Assembly: GCA_024305745.1 (NCBI GenBank)
Contig: JAHRBS010000014.1
Span: forward strand, 441,501 to 505,500
DNA from: Polyporus tsugae
Taxonomy: Eukaryota > Basidiomycota > Agaricomycetes > Polyporales > Polyporaceae
Direction of reading: 5' to 3'
Length of the DNA stretch: 64,000 nt
The notes under the pieces are model-generated. The model was not told where the DNA came from and did no database searches. It saw only the letters and a program-made list of their open reading frames with translations. Position 1 is the first letter of the stretch. Each line of letters opens with the position of its first letter. Shown here piece after piece: positions 12,701 through 23,885 of the stretch. The position numbers were made by a program, and so were the translations under genes.

Positions 12701-14318
12701 TGGTTTCGTAGGACACTGAGAAGTCCAAGGTTCTTCAGTCGATTGCCAGCGTGATTCAGGCATTACCTCCTGGAGAGGAGATTCCACCTGTGGAGGTACG
12801 CGTTTCAGGAGGGCTCTACGGATGCGAGTACTGACTTTGTATCCAAGGCTATCGTCAGCCCCGTCGTCTCGAGGCTGTTTGAAGCACTGCAATCTGCGGG
12901 TCAGGTGAATATGGGTTGTAATCCCGTGGAAAACAAGGGCTTACGATCTCGTGGTAGCTCCCCGACGAGGCGCGTGCAATGGCTGTCTTGCAGCTCGAGA
13001 CATTGAGTAGTGTTGCACGAGGGTTGACAAGGGTGACCGACTCGTTGTTGGCCCTCGATGATTCGCCAGACGTTCAGGGTGCTATGGAAGAGATGAGCAG
13101 AGCAAGGGAAGATCCTCGAATGGTCAAGCTCCGTGAAGGCATTCTCTCGGCTATTCGAAGCGCAGTCGAACTGTGGTCTACAGATGCCACTATCAGCGAT
13201 GTGAGTATGCTGCACCTGCGATCCTAGGCGGCTTATTGACATTGGTAACTTAAGGGATTGAGTGACTTATTCAAAGCGATCACCGCCCTCCCCTCGGACC
13301 TCACTCTCATCTCCCTTCCCGCTGGACCACTGCTCGAACTTGTTTGCATGTCCGCCCAGCGGCAGCTCACAGCAGTGTGGCTATCGCTAGCGTCGATGCT
13401 CATCATTCAGCTCAATCCGCCCTCCCTCGTCCCCACGACCTTCAAATCCGAGCCAAGCGCAGGAGCGTCCGAGATTGCGCTGAATGTCCTCACCCTTTTG
13501 CTCCAAACGTCCTTGAGTGCTTTCTCTCAACCAGGGGTCATGGTCTCGAACCCTGATATCGTCCAAGCCTTTTTCGGTCTGATGGAATCGGTGAGTCCCG
13601 GTGGATCTGGAGGATCACTGTACTGACATCGGCCGGTCAGTTTGTCCACCACTTCCTACCGATGTTCTACCGCCTTCCGCAAGACTTGTTCGACGCCTTG
13701 ATACAGTGCGGTATCAGTGCACTATCATTGCAAGAACGATACTCATTGACATCCTCGTGCACGTTCTTGGTATGTCTTGTCCGTACTCGCTCTACTCATT
13801 CGGAGGACTGATTCTCCTCTAGAGCGCCATTGTCAATCGCACGTCGACCAATGACGATCTCGCTGACGCAAAGACCGCGTTTGTCCAAACTCACGGAGTC
13901 CCGGTCATGCGTGCGGTGCTGTTTGGTTTCGCTGGGGTCGCTCCACGATCCTCTATGCCGAATCTCATTGAGCTCTTGTCTACGATGATCACCCGATATC
14001 CCACGGAAAGCAAACTATGGATGACCAACATTCTATTCGCTGTAGGTGTTGCCTCCAATCATCGTAAACGTTGACTGAACTGCCAACCGCAGGATGATTT
14101 CTATCATTGTCGAGCAAATGCAGATGCGAAGAACAAGCTCATCAAAACTGTATTTGGGTAAGTTTGTTACGCACCGCAGTTCCGCTGATCTTGGCTAACC
14201 CACATTGCCCACCAGGTCGCGTTCGCTCAAACGCACCCGCGAGGCTGCACAGCAGTTCACCCTCGTCGCAAGAGGATTGGAAGGCTCCACGTTTGGCTAT
14301 GCGACTGTATCGATGTGA
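9704..14318 (+). CDS. Karyopherin-beta (importin-13/transportin-3-like nuclear transport receptor)
   Basis: Predicted Ran-dependent nuclear import/export receptor built of HEAT repeats. Twenty-one exons join in phase: 9704-9760, 10228-10418, 10471-10585, 10645-10817, 10877-11029, 11086-11312, 11370-11473, 11543-11828, 11885-11906, 11960-11995, 12050-12140, 12196-12352, 12420-12646, 12712-12795, 12848-12904, 12958-13200, 13255-13590, 13641-13769, 13823-14041, 14093-14157, 14216-14318. The product is 1024 residues, usual for this family. The importin-beta N-terminal region is clear: HPGSPSRWPDWL, then MGLPREHLLDFLSIVAEE, a segment typical of the importin-13/transportin-3/Kap111 group. Further on, ALGDHSAMYFAKNIA and the C-terminal FTLVARGLEGSTFGYATVSM fit the same group. 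Exons 9 and 10 are short (22 and 36 bases). The acceptor of exon 5 (10877) was chosen because it alone keeps phase. The start of exon 12 could also be 12190. Confidence 0.88.
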
Positions 14319-14418
14319 AACCTAGTATCGGTATCGTGAACCACGTCTATATTCCTAGCAGCCAGGATTCAAATGCAAACACATGTACATGTAGGCGCCA
14401 CAGCCCATAATGAACTCC

Positions 14419-16637
14419 CTACGACGCCTCCTTCTCGAGCCTCTGCTTGAACGTATCCTTCGGACGGCGCCGCGATATTGTCGTCGCCTTCGATCGACTC
14501 GGCTTGCCCCTACCCACCGCCATCTCCATGACACGCCTTCGACGCTCGCGTAAGACATGCTTGGCGAATCGTTCGGCATCGGTTAAGCCTTCCGAGGCGA
14601 CGCTGGACATGCGCGACATATCGGATCCAACGGACACGGCTGAGCTCTGCGAAGACGACTTCCGCGTGATGACAGCGGGGCGACGTCTCTTGGTCCGCTT
14701 GCGATGTTGGAAACGCGTCTTCTTCCTCACTGGACCTGCCTCTGGCTCCTCTACGCTCGACGATCTAGAGACGCTCGGGATGCTCGGAAGCCGAGGTGGA
14801 TGCGGTCGCGCGGGAGTCGTCTCCGGTGTTCCTGAGCTGGTAGGTTGCCCATTTGCTGTACCCGACACACTGTCCAACGTCTCCAGGCCAGCCCCACCGT
14901 GTTCGTGAGTCGCCGTACCCTCAGGCGGAACTTGCGAGTCGTCGGAGAATGGGTCCTCGGTGAGTGGACTTCCCTGCTCCGGATGTCCGCGGAAGCGTAC
15001 AACCCCTCTTCCATGCTCGGTCTCCTCCAGCGTCCACCTAGTCGGGCCAGAAGCAGAGCTCACGGTTCCCGACCGAGACATGCCTCCAGCGCTCTCGTGG
15101 CGTCCGCGGACCCCGCGATGTCGTTGGCTGGTGCGGCGCTCGGGTGGCCGAGTGAGGTTATCGCTCCCTGTCTCGGCCATCTTGCCTTGCGATGTGTTGC
15201 CGCCAACGACGGCGTTGAGCGCGCTGACCAAGTTCGAGCGTATCGAGACGGCCCAGCCATCCTGCTTTGTCTCCGTCTCTATCTCGGGCTCCGGGGCGGC
15301 GGGGCTGTCCCCAGGGAACGGCAGGGGGACGTCACCGTCTTCGAGCGTATGCCCCTCCTGCCACCCGCCTCTCGACTTCCAGGTGCGCAGCGGCGCCCAC
15401 GGGAGGCGTGGGGTGCTGTCGTCTCCGGACGTCATCGCATATGATAGCGTCGGGGACCCCACGTCGTCGGGCGAGCCGTCCCTGAATCCGAGGGCGGTGC
15501 TCGCGCGACTCGACTCGCCCCCGCTCGTGACGATGTCGCCCGGCATGAGGTTCGTGATCTTCAGCGTGCCCATCTCCTGCATGATGTCGGGGACGCTCTG
15601 CTCGCGGTCGCGGTTCGCGTGCAGCGGGACGTTCACGAACGGGCTCGCAGTGTACGCCGGGCGGTCGAGGTGCGTGCGCACGGGGGCAGGCGGGAGGGGG
15701 AACGCGTGGCTGTCTTGCTGCCGCGGATTTGTTGCGGGGGCCGAGAGGTCCTCTTCGATGGGAAACCGCGTCTTTCCCGCGTCCGACGCATCCACCATCC
15801 GCGCAGGGTCCCAGTTACGCAGCGCGCCACGGTCTCCGTCGCCGCCTTCGAGGGTGTCCTGTCGTACGCCTAGCCGGTCGTGATCCCAGGGCCAGGTTGT
15901 CATGCGGTTCATCGAACGGCGGTGGATGCGGGAGCGGACGCGGAGCCAGTATGCAGTCAGCGCTATCACAACGCCAACGCCTACGATGGCCCCGAAAGTG
16001 ATGCCAGCGTAGAGTCCTAAGCTGTTGTGTATTGGCGGATGTGCAGAGGGCTGAGCGGAGTCGAACCTTGATGTCTGAGTTGTGCTAGTAGACGAGCCTT
16101 CAGTGGGTGCAGACGACGAGGCCGTGGTTGTAGGCGAGGGCGGATTGGGGGTCGTGGACTGCGATGCTACTGCGTCGGCCGCGGGTGCAGATGCAGCGGG
16201 TACTCCGGCCATCTTGGATGTTGTAAGTGATGTCGCAGGCGCGGAAATCAGTCGACTTGCGGGTATCGGTGACACGACAGTTGACCTAACGAGGGTCATC
16301 GTAAAGTTGGCTTTGATAGTTGTGGCGGGGTTTGTTCCTGGGTCCACCTAGCGTGCTGCTTTTTCATCATGACTGTCCTGTCTAGAGCGGGATGGTTACG
16401 TACCTGTTCGTCCTGTGGCGTCTGTGAAGAAACACCGCCTGGCTCTGGCATGCTCGCAGTCGCCGTCTTGAGTACGGTCTGAGACTCCGCGTCATCTCCA
16501 GAGGCAATTATCGGACCGCTGGGACCCGCGACGGCTCCTCCAACGTCCGTCGCGCTGGGATCGAAAACATACACTGGAAAGGATTCTCGAGCGCTGTGCC
16601 GGCGAGTATGTTCGACCGAGTGTGCGCGAGCACGCAT
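14419..16637 (-). CDS. Ser/Thr-rich single-span membrane protein, function unknown
   Basis: Exons 16404-16637 and 14419-16347 (donor GTACGT, acceptor CTAG) give 720 residues. Residues 1 to about 185 are rich in Ser, Thr, Ala and Pro, as in heavily O-glycosylated fungal ectodomains. One strong transmembrane segment follows at about 188-212, then a basic stop-transfer stretch (RVRSRIHRRS) and a long, polar, probably disordered cytosolic tail of about 500 residues, ending in several basic clusters (RKKTRFQHRKRTKRRR). The layout resembles wall-stress sensors and other Mid2/WSC-like proteins in outline only; no cysteine-rich WSC domain is present. From the ATG at 16637 no signal peptide is evident. 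Upstream sequence in frame after a possible acceptor near 16670 is hydrophobic (SLFILDVASS), so a further 5' exon with the signal peptide may exist. It converges with the karyopherin gene, 100 bases apart. Confidence 0.7.
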
Positions 16638-16939
16638 CTTGCCAGAAGACGCGACGTCGAGGATAAAGAGCGAAGTCTAGGGAAAAGACAGATGGGTAAC
16701 GGGTGGGCGCACCGGCGCGCTGCTGATTGGGAGAGAGACGGTTGTGCAGAGGGAGGCCAGTCCGCCAGGGCTCCTGCGGGGACGTTGACAGACCACGCAG
16801 GTCTCCGCCCCTTCAGGCGGCTGACGAGTCCGAGTCCTTGAGAAACGGATTTAGATCGAGTCTATAGGTGACAAAAATATTATGTGGACGACTTGGGCTC
16901 GATCTACATATTTCACGGGGATGGAGATACATGACCATA

Positions 16940-17937
16940 TCAAAGAGTCTCTCCGTTGAAGCGAGCCCTTTCCATCATCTGATTTACACAATCGACGATC
17001 TCTTCCTTCATCTGCGTTTCGATGAGGCTAGTTCTCACTGCCTCTCCAAACCCAACGAGGCGCCATTTGTAGATCCGGTTATGTTTGGACGAAGGAAGCC
17101 CCGGCAATCCAGGTGGAGCCAAGCGCACTTTCTCCAGACGTGTGCCACCGAAAAGAACCGCGAGTGGGATGAGCTCTTCGTGGATATCGATCAGTTCTTT
17201 CCTATCGCTAGGGCTAGTAAGTCCTCGCCGATGGTGTTACGTTACACAGGTTGAATGACGCACTCTATATTCTGCAAAGGAATCCCTTTGAGATCTGGAC
17301 TCAATCCAACTTTCTCCAGGAGCAAAATGTTGAGGCTCGCAGCGACGTTTGGCATATCGAAGATATCGAGCTGTGGTCGAAGTTGCTCGTGGTCGCACTC
17401 TGGGTCCCAGGGTTTGATAGTCATTTCCTGGTGGTTGATCTTGCTCCGGAAATATCCATAGCATCGTGGCGCGACTACTCCTTGCAGAGGCCGCAAAGCG
17501 TCATAGACTCCGCCTTCTTCGGCGACGCGTCTCCCATCCAATCTGGCTGCGACCTTGATCACGAGAGGTGGGACGAAGAAGTCTGACTTGTCCTTATTTG
17601 CAGTGCTCACTTTGTAGACGGTGGCGTGTTCGTCTTTGTAGACCTCCTCGACGACGGAAAGTGATAGGACGGTGTCGCCTTTAGGAGGAGACGGGGGGAG
17701 AGGGGGAAGTTCGGCATGATAGCTTTTCCCGATCAAGGCAGGATGGGAAGCGATAAGCGTTGGTGCAGGCAACGAGTCCTCGCGTGAGACCCTCAACATT
17801 ATCTGGTTCCCGTCATTGTCTCTTGCGAAACCGTGAATTTCTATGCATCCGACTGCATCTAGTAAGTTCTGGATGATACTTAGCATAGACAAACGGCAGA
17901 GATAAACGTCACTTACTGTGTTAGAATCACCGTCCAT
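16940..17937 (-). CDS. Kinase-fold protein with catalytic residues lost (pseudokinase-like)
   Basis: Exons 17264-17937 and 16940-17213, 315 residues. Clear paralogue of the divergent neighbour at 18207. N-lobe landmarks remain: PLVIKVAARLDGRR (candidate ATP-site Lys) and AEEGGVYDALRPLQG (candidate helix-C Glu), then APRCYGYF and a hinge-like LNILLLEKVG. In the C-lobe the neighbour's MDWRATNV is replaced by FGGTRLEKV, and its FIDFEDA by LVGFGEA, so neither the catalytic Asp nor the metal-binding Asp is left. It most likely binds rather than phosphorylates. A good donor-like GTAAGT lies just after the seventh codon, so an N-terminal intron is an alternative. Substrate and pathway are unknown. 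Confidence 0.65.
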
Positions 17938-18206
17938 GACGTGAGAAGAAAGGGTACAATGTTACGGCGAAGACAAGTTGGTTGGCAGGAAATGTGGAAT
18001 GGGGCCTCCATTCGTCCAAGCCCGTCCTCCCGATTGCGCTCGAATATGCCTAATTGGTTCAATTGCGTCCGAACGTAAACCGGCCCGATTTGGTGTCCCA
18101 TTTGCGATTGGCCCAATCTGGGCCGCGCAGTATGCACTTTTGCCGATGGACTACTAAGTCCAAACCTTTCTGCCAGTGTCTTTCAACGACCCAACCATCA
18201 CGGACC
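17938..18206. promoter_or_regulatory. Shared divergent promoter region of the kinase-fold pair
   Basis: This 269-base gap separates the two ATGs of the head-to-head paralogues. It includes CCAAT-type sequences on both strands (for example GATTGGCCCAAT near 18108-18119) and pyrimidine-rich stretches near the plus-strand start. Coordinated expression is an inference from the arrangement only. Confidence 0.4.
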
Positions 18207-19282
18207 ATGGCTGAATTTACCTCTCTGAAAGGAGGACACCCGCCGCTGGTACGTTTGCGTTGCGTTCGCAAGGAGTCCGTGCATCGAATTGACCGAATGC
18301 TTCAGCGTTTGAACTCTGTGGCGGCGAGCATCCATATTACAGGGCTTTCCAGGCATAACTCGGGCAAAAACCACGAGTTGGTGATCCCGAGAGTACCATT
18401 TTTGGCACCGAAGACCCTTGTATATGACGCCAGGGTGGATACCAAGCATATCCTTCGTGAACCACCTCGTCCGCCAACGTCCACGCTGCCCCCGCCTGGC
18501 GATATGGAGCTCAAGCTCCAGCTAGGAGACGTCCTTCACCGAAGCAACCGCAACGCAGTCTACAAGGTCAACGTGGTATCCGTCGCTGGCCAGTCCCCGG
18601 ACATGCACGTCCCGCCTTTGGTGTTGAAAGTGGCGTCAGAGAAGCGAGGACGCCACCTCGCCGAGGAAGGCGGGATGTACAACCACCTGGAATCTCTGCA
18701 GGGCATCGTCATACCCCAGTGTTACGGGTACTTCCAGACACTCGTCGACCACACGAAGCTGACGGTCCTGCCCTGGGACGCGGATTGCGTTTATCCCCGG
18801 GACGAGGGCGAATTTGACATGTTCCGGATGCCCAACGCGCACGCTTGCCTCACCGCCTTGCTGCTCGAGGAGGTCGGCGGACCTGTGACGTCGGACGTTC
18901 CGGAAGGCACACTCCGGTGAGTCTGACACACCGCCCTCCACGTCCCATCCCATATTATAACCTGATATCTCTGACTTGCTCATCTACCAGGAGCGACTTC
19001 GAAGATATGAGCGAAGAGCTGGCTCACCTCGGCGTTAAATACTATATGGATTGGCGTGCCACGAACGTCATGAGGGCCCCGCAGGTTCCTCCCGGCTTGC
19101 CGGGAACGGCGTCGTCAAGGCAGCCTGAGAATCGCATATACACGCTGCGTTTCATCGACTTCGAGGACGCCCATTTGACAAATGACACTTGGTATGCGAT
19201 AATGCGGGCCTCGAAGAGTGATGTGGAGAGAATCGTCGGGGATCTTACCTACCGCCGTAGCAATGGTATCATGATGCGTTAG
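18207..19282 (+). CDS. Kinase-fold protein, divergent fungal family
   Basis: Exons 18207-18916 and 18991-19282 join in phase (donor GTGAGT, acceptor CCAG) into 333 residues. The fold is suggested by PPLVLKVASEKRGR (VAIK-like Lys), LAEEGGMYNHLESLQG (helix-C Glu), IPQCYGYF, a hinge-like ALLLEEVGGP, a catalytic-loop-like MDWRATNVM with Asp and Asn at the expected spacing, and FIDFEDA in the place of DFG. The glycine-rich loop is not recognisable. Agaricomycetes carry many such lineage-specific kinase-like proteins; activity is possible but unproven. The protein is shorter than typical kinase domains with tails, and the insert before the Asp-containing loop is compact. The gene is divergent from its degenerate paralogue at 16940-17937. 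Confidence 0.65.
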
Positions 19283-19963
19283 GTGTCGAGCGCGTGTCCT
19301 GCCCGTGCCGAGCCACGCTCATGCTCGCCAATGTTGCATTTGGCAGCACCATCGTCGAGTCTGAGATGTACACCGGTTCAATAGTCTAGAGATGAAAGAA
19401 TAATCAAACGTACTTCATGGAAATATGGTAATGCTGGCCTCAGGTCCCGGCATGCATGATAAATCGTGTGCTCGACTTGCAAGTAAACGCAGGGCTACTG
19501 GTCACTCAGTATTGTAAACGGAGAATGTGGAGCGTACAGCTGTTCGTAACTTGGATGCACCGGGATGACGCTCAGTGTCTGAGCTCGCTTAGGTGACAGT
19601 AACGCTACAGTAGATAGGTATGTATATGCATGCCATAATCGTGAATGCTTGGAAGGCAGCCCCGTCCGCTTCATGCCATCAGGTGGCAGTGTTGTGGTTG
19701 CAGTCCTTGAACGTCGCGAGGAAACATGCAGGCATAGGATGATGACTCTGCGACGAGGGAAACGAATGCGATGTCGAACAGGGGACGTTGGAAGAATCGT
19801 AGTGTGGAACGGGGGACGCGCCAGAAGAGGCCGGGTTCGAGTCCGAGTCCGAGGGGTGACAAGCAGGGCTTGGTGTGAACGCACGAATGCTCGCTGCCAC
19901 ACGATCTGCTGGATATCGGTGTGCCGGACGTTCAAATCGCCTCCACATCTCCGGGCCATCCGA
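19283..19963. other. Intergenic, 3' flank of HNH-like copy 1
   Basis: No gene is supported. On the minus strand, about 19690-19860 carries a CTCGGACTCGGACTC-type stretch and a TCGCGACGTTCAA motif. Both also occur downstream of the second copy (about 21930-22120), and the first type recurs near 55610-55670 and 62800-62860 downstream of the others. These are remnants of a common 3' untranslated region duplicated with the genes. Confidence 0.5.
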
Positions 19964-21193
19964 TCACGCCGTGCTGGCCGAAGCGGTCAACGCCGCCCGG
20001 TCCTCCTCCTTGATGTAGTCGAACAGGTTGAACGGCGTCGCGGGGGGGATCCCGAGGCGGATTGCTTCTTGGAGCTCACGACGAATGGCCAGCGCTGCCC
20101 CTAAAGCAAAAGGAAAACGAGACACAGTCAGCCCCAAGACAACGCGACTGGCAACAGTCGTCTGGGGGGGGGAGGGGTTCTCGGCGTTGGGTGTGTGCGA
20201 CGTGCGTGCGTGCGTGCCAACTCACCCTCGATCGCCTCTTTGAAGCGCCTCTCCCGCCTCGCCTGCTTGACGGCACCGCCCACTGGGACGGCCTCGAACA
20301 AGTCGTCGCAGCGCGCGAGGTTGATGACCGCGTAGGCGAAACGAGCGTAGACGAGCTCGTCGGGAACCTCGACGTGGATCTTCACCGGTCGGCGGTGGTA
20401 CTCCGCCGCGTAGTCGAGGTGTGCGGTGTCCAGATAGTACCCGACATGCATGATGCCGTCGCCGGCAGGGTAGAAGACGAAGCCGTGGTTGTAGAAGATG
20501 TCACGCATGTCGCCGCGGAGCGTGATCCAATTGGCAGCGTCTTCGAGGCCCGCCTCGACTGGGGTGTATCGATGCATCTCGTTCGCGTTGAACCAGTCCA
20601 CTTCCGAAGGCGGGACAAGGGCTGCGATGTCCAGGCCTATAAACATGAGTGGGAGTGAGTTACGCGCGCTTCAAACTGAAAGCAAACAACGCACCGTAAG
20701 GCGTCAGGCTTCGGCCGACGGTGAGTTGCTCCCTCGCGATCACCAAGAGAGACGTGGCCGATGACGCGCTGACCGCGGTCCGGGACCAGTGGCGGGGAAA
20801 GTCGTGAGGGAAGGTAAGTGCGGCAAACTCCTTTACGATCGGGTACTTGGCGTTGGCTGCGGTCGCAGGGGGACCGAGGAAGTAGTAGTAGCATCCCGCA
20901 CCCAAGATGTCGACGCGGTCGACTTGAATCGGTACGGGGTCTTCACCTGCATGGTCGCGCGCGAAGAAGTCTTGGTCGTCTTTGGCGGCGTAGTTGGTGA
21001 GAGCGCGGCATGCGTCGAGGACTAGACAGGAGGGCATGCCATAAAGCGTGTTGGTAGGACTGGCAGGGTCGGGATGGGGAAAGGCAGGGAACGAGAAGAG
21101 AGCGGCATCGCAGCCCGGATGGACGATAACAACCGACCCGTTAGGAAAGATTCCCGAGAGAGATGCCTGCTGGAGTTTCTCGCGACGATTCAT
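19964..21193 (-). CDS. HNH_2-related fungal protein lacking the AHL histidine, copy 1
   Basis: Exons 20695-21193, 20226-20636 and 19964-20100 give 348 residues with phase kept. The layout follows the Agaricomycete proteins annotated with an HNH_2 endonuclease domain: an N-terminal region (SVVIVHPGCDAALFSFPAFP, then CLVLDACRALTNYAA and VDILGAGCYYYFLGPP), a conserved KYPIVKEFAALTFPHDFPRHW, and the nuclease-like core AALVPPSEVDWFNANEM...ANWITLRGDMRDIFY. In relatives I remember, the core reads AHLVP or AHLIP and is preceded by a Cys-x-x-(T/S)-Gly element. Here the His is Ala and no such Cys element is seen, so nuclease activity is doubtful. Start ATG at 21193 gives MNRREKLQQ, shared with copy 4. 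The third exon ends FNLFDYIKEEDRAALT and differs from the other copies. Confidence 0.7.
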
Positions 21194-21899
21194 GGTGCGC
21201 GTATCAAGCAGGACAAGGGCGACCAGAGGAGGAGGTTCAGAGATTGCAACCCGCGACTTCAACACTTCAAGTGGTGCATCACGTGGGTGACGATGTGCTC
21301 TCCCTTTTTGAGAGACGAGTGTCGATGGTATGATATCATGAAGTGAAGAGGAGATACGATGATGGAGAGAGAAGCCCTTGACTGAGGATTAGCCTGCTAC
21401 ATCCTCCATCGTAGAACCACACAAGTACTATTGGACTCGAAACAGCCAGCTGTGGACTCGCCAAATGCGCCTTGTTCAGCGAGCTACACCAACATTCTCG
21501 TAAGTGTTATATTCCTCTCGACTATCGCTAATACTCACGGTCGGAGTCCTGGGGCATAAGCAAGCCACGAGGATGTAACGTCGGACGCGAAGAGCCAGCT
21601 GAGGCGGCTGCCAGTGAGGACTCCCATGTTCGTCGATGCTGCCAACGTTGCCAACCCCGGCAAAATCCGGCGGGTTATTCCGGTTCACGGCCCGGAGGCC
21701 ACTCTCACGTTAGCCATTCCTCTCGGAGGAACCTCTATCGCTTTCTCTTTCATACGGTACATTTGTAATGTTCCGTATCATAATTGCATTTACCACGCCG
21801 GCGGACTCGAGAATGCTGCGTGTAACAAAGTACTAGACACTCAGCTGACGCTGCGCAGTACATTACATCATGCTCTCCGTACCCACTGGCACAATTGAA
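21194..21899. other. Intergenic
   Basis: Contains the upstream region of HNH-like copy 1 (right to left) and the presumed 3' flank of truncated copy 2. A 94-codon plus-strand frame at 21614-21898 has no recognisable features. No gene supported. Confidence 0.45.
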
Positions 21900-22412
21900 T
21901 GCCTTGAAGATGCACCAGATGCGTTGTGAATGCAGTTGAACGTCGCGAGGTAACATGCGGGAGTCGAATAGCAGCCCTGAAAGACCAGGGAAAACCGGAT
22001 ACAAGGTCGAACGAGGAGGAGCAGGAGCTTGAATACTAGAACGAGATGCGGGGATGCGGGGATGCGGGAAACGGCGCCAGATCAAAGTCCGAGTCCGAGT
22101 CGAAGTCGCGGGTCCGAGGCGACGGAGGGGGTCGGGTGTAAAGCGCTCACCTGCGAGTGCCTCCTTCAGCACCCTCCTCTCCCTCGCAATCTTGACGGCG
22201 TCGCCGACGGGGACACCTTCGAACAGATCGTCGCAGCGCGGGAGGTTGACGACCGCGTAGGCGAAACGAGCGTAGATGAACGGGTCCGCCACCTCCACGT
22301 GGAGGCTCACCGGTCGGCGGTGGTACTCCGCCGCGTAGTCGAGATGTGCGGTGTCCAGATAATACCCGACGTGCCCGCCGTCGCCGGTGGGGTAGAACAC
22401 GAACCCGTGCTG
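21900..22412 (-). pseudogene. 5'-truncated HNH-like copy 2
   Basis: Only the second half of the middle exon remains, from HGFVFYPTGDG (about 22412) through YAAEYHRRPVSLHVEV, FIYARFAYAVVNLPRC and DLFEGVPVGDAVKIARE to the donor-like GGTGAGCGC near 22150. Everything upstream, including the whole first exon and the AxLVP motif, is absent, and the sequence changes abruptly at about 22412. A recognisable third exon is lacking, though 3'-flank-like sequence shared with copy 1 follows. The frame can be read into unrelated upstream sequence, but no complete gene can be built. Confidence 0.7.
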
Positions 22413-22868
22413 CCACGGTGCCAAGTGGACCCGCTGTTTGGTCATGTTAGGATTGGCCGTCGGTTTCAATTCAAAACATTGCAAAGAAAAGCACGTCCGT
22501 TATCCTCCGTTATCCCTCTCCGCCGGATAGCGCCCGCGGCTGTACTTAGTACTTACTAGATCTGCCGCTATGGCTCAACACAATTCAACTCTCCATTTAA
22601 ATGGCTTTGGTCCACCTTGGAAACGTGCCACACAGTCCCATATCCAATGTTCGCGGACCGACTCGGATCTCCTTGGCCAACACCCGCTCCAGCTGAGGGC
22701 TCGGGCTCCATAACCGATACCAGGCTTTTCTGCCACATCCGCCCGTTCTCGCGTCTGGCACCAGCCCGGGCGCCATAGAGGGGCTGCTCGTGCGCGCACA
22801 TAAAAGACCGACTGTAAGTCCATCATCCCTTTCTTACCCTTGTCCCCAAACGTTCACAGAACCAGGAA

Positions 22869-23885
22869 ATGTCTACGTCCACACAACTTGTGACTTCCTC
22901 CGCCGAGCAGGGCTCCCCAAGCATTCCCCCAGAACTTATCTCTCTCATCCTCGTCGACCTCTGGGAGGCACCACACACACCACACGATCGATTGGCTTTG
23001 CTGAAGAATGTCGCCCTAGTCAACCGCACTTGGCTCACGTTCATCGCTCGCATCACCTCTCGCGATGTCCACCTCTCTAAATATCAGAAGGCAAAAGCCT
23101 TTCTTAAACTCCTTCCCCAACGCTCACCCACACAAGAGCCGGGCGACCTGTTCACCATGGAGGCAAACCGAGTCGCTACCCACACCTGTCGGTCCATCAC
23201 CTTTCACGTCGACGGAAGAATCCAGCCGTCTTTTCCCGCCGACGACACCCCCATGGCAATTTCGTTAGTCCTGTACTATATCTCTGTGCGCCACCATCTC
23301 CCTAACCTCCGACACATCTCTATCTCGTACGCGGACTGGGAGTGGAACGATATCTTTTTGACGTTCTTCGGGGTGGGGTTCCCGCGGTACGTCACGCACC
23401 TCTCCCTCGACTACTCGTTCACGGCTGCCACCGCGAAGGTGCCACCGTTCGACTTTTCCCGGGCGATGCGATGGATCTATATGCGGAGCTGCATCATTGT
23501 TCCGAACCTCCGCCATCTCTCGTTGTCCGGCGTGCCGACCGCGTTTGTGGTGGCCATGCTCCATGCGTGCCCGAACGTCGAGACACTCGAGATCACGAAC
23601 CCGACGGACTTGTCCACGCTTGCGCCGCTCCCTCCGGCCGTTCGCACTCTGGTTCTGCGCCATCCGGGCGGCGCCTTGTCCAAGGAAAAGATGAGGTCGT
23701 GGACGTTGTCTGCGGCGTTGGATGGCGGGCTCTTTCCCAGCTGTACGAAGCCACCCGGGCCGCAGATTGTCGTCCGTTCGCCCACCCCCGAGCCCGAGTC
23801 ATTCATCGAGTTGAGACGCAGTTGCAAGCGTTTCAATGTCGACTTTGTATATGAGCGTGATGATGTTCGCAGCCCGTCATCTTAG
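22869..23885 (+). CDS. F-box/LRR-like protein
   Basis: Single-exon frame of 338 residues starting at ATG 22869. The N-terminus SIPPELISLILVDLWEAP followed by LALLKNVALVNRTWLTFI is the F-box-like module common in Agaricomycete proteins, expected to bind Skp1. The rest holds leucine-rich, LRR-like segments (LPNLRHISISYADW, VTHLSLDYSFT, VPNLRHLSLSG, CPNVETLEI, VRTLVLRHPG) that would bind the target. A leader intron is likely (GTAAGT near 22813, acceptor CAG near 22860), matching the layout at the broken copy 5340-6285. No lesions are visible, so this is probably the functional member. Target unknown. Confidence 0.72.
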   Translation: MSTSTQLVTSSAEQGSPSIPPELISLILVDLWEAPHTPHDRLALLKNVALVNRTWLTFIARITSRDVHLSKYQKAKAFLKLLPQRSPTQEPGDLFTMEANRVATHTCRSITFHVDGRIQPSFPADDTPMAISLVLYYISVRHHLPNLRHISISYADWEWNDIFLTFFGVGFPRYVTHLSLDYSFTAATAKVPPFDFSRAMRWIYMRSCIIVPNLRHLSLSGVPTAFVVAMLHACPNVETLEITNPTDLSTLAPLPPAVRTLVLRHPGGALSKEKMRSWTLSAALDGGLFPSCTKPPGPQIVVRSPTPEPESFIELRRSCKRFNVDFVYERDDVRSPSS

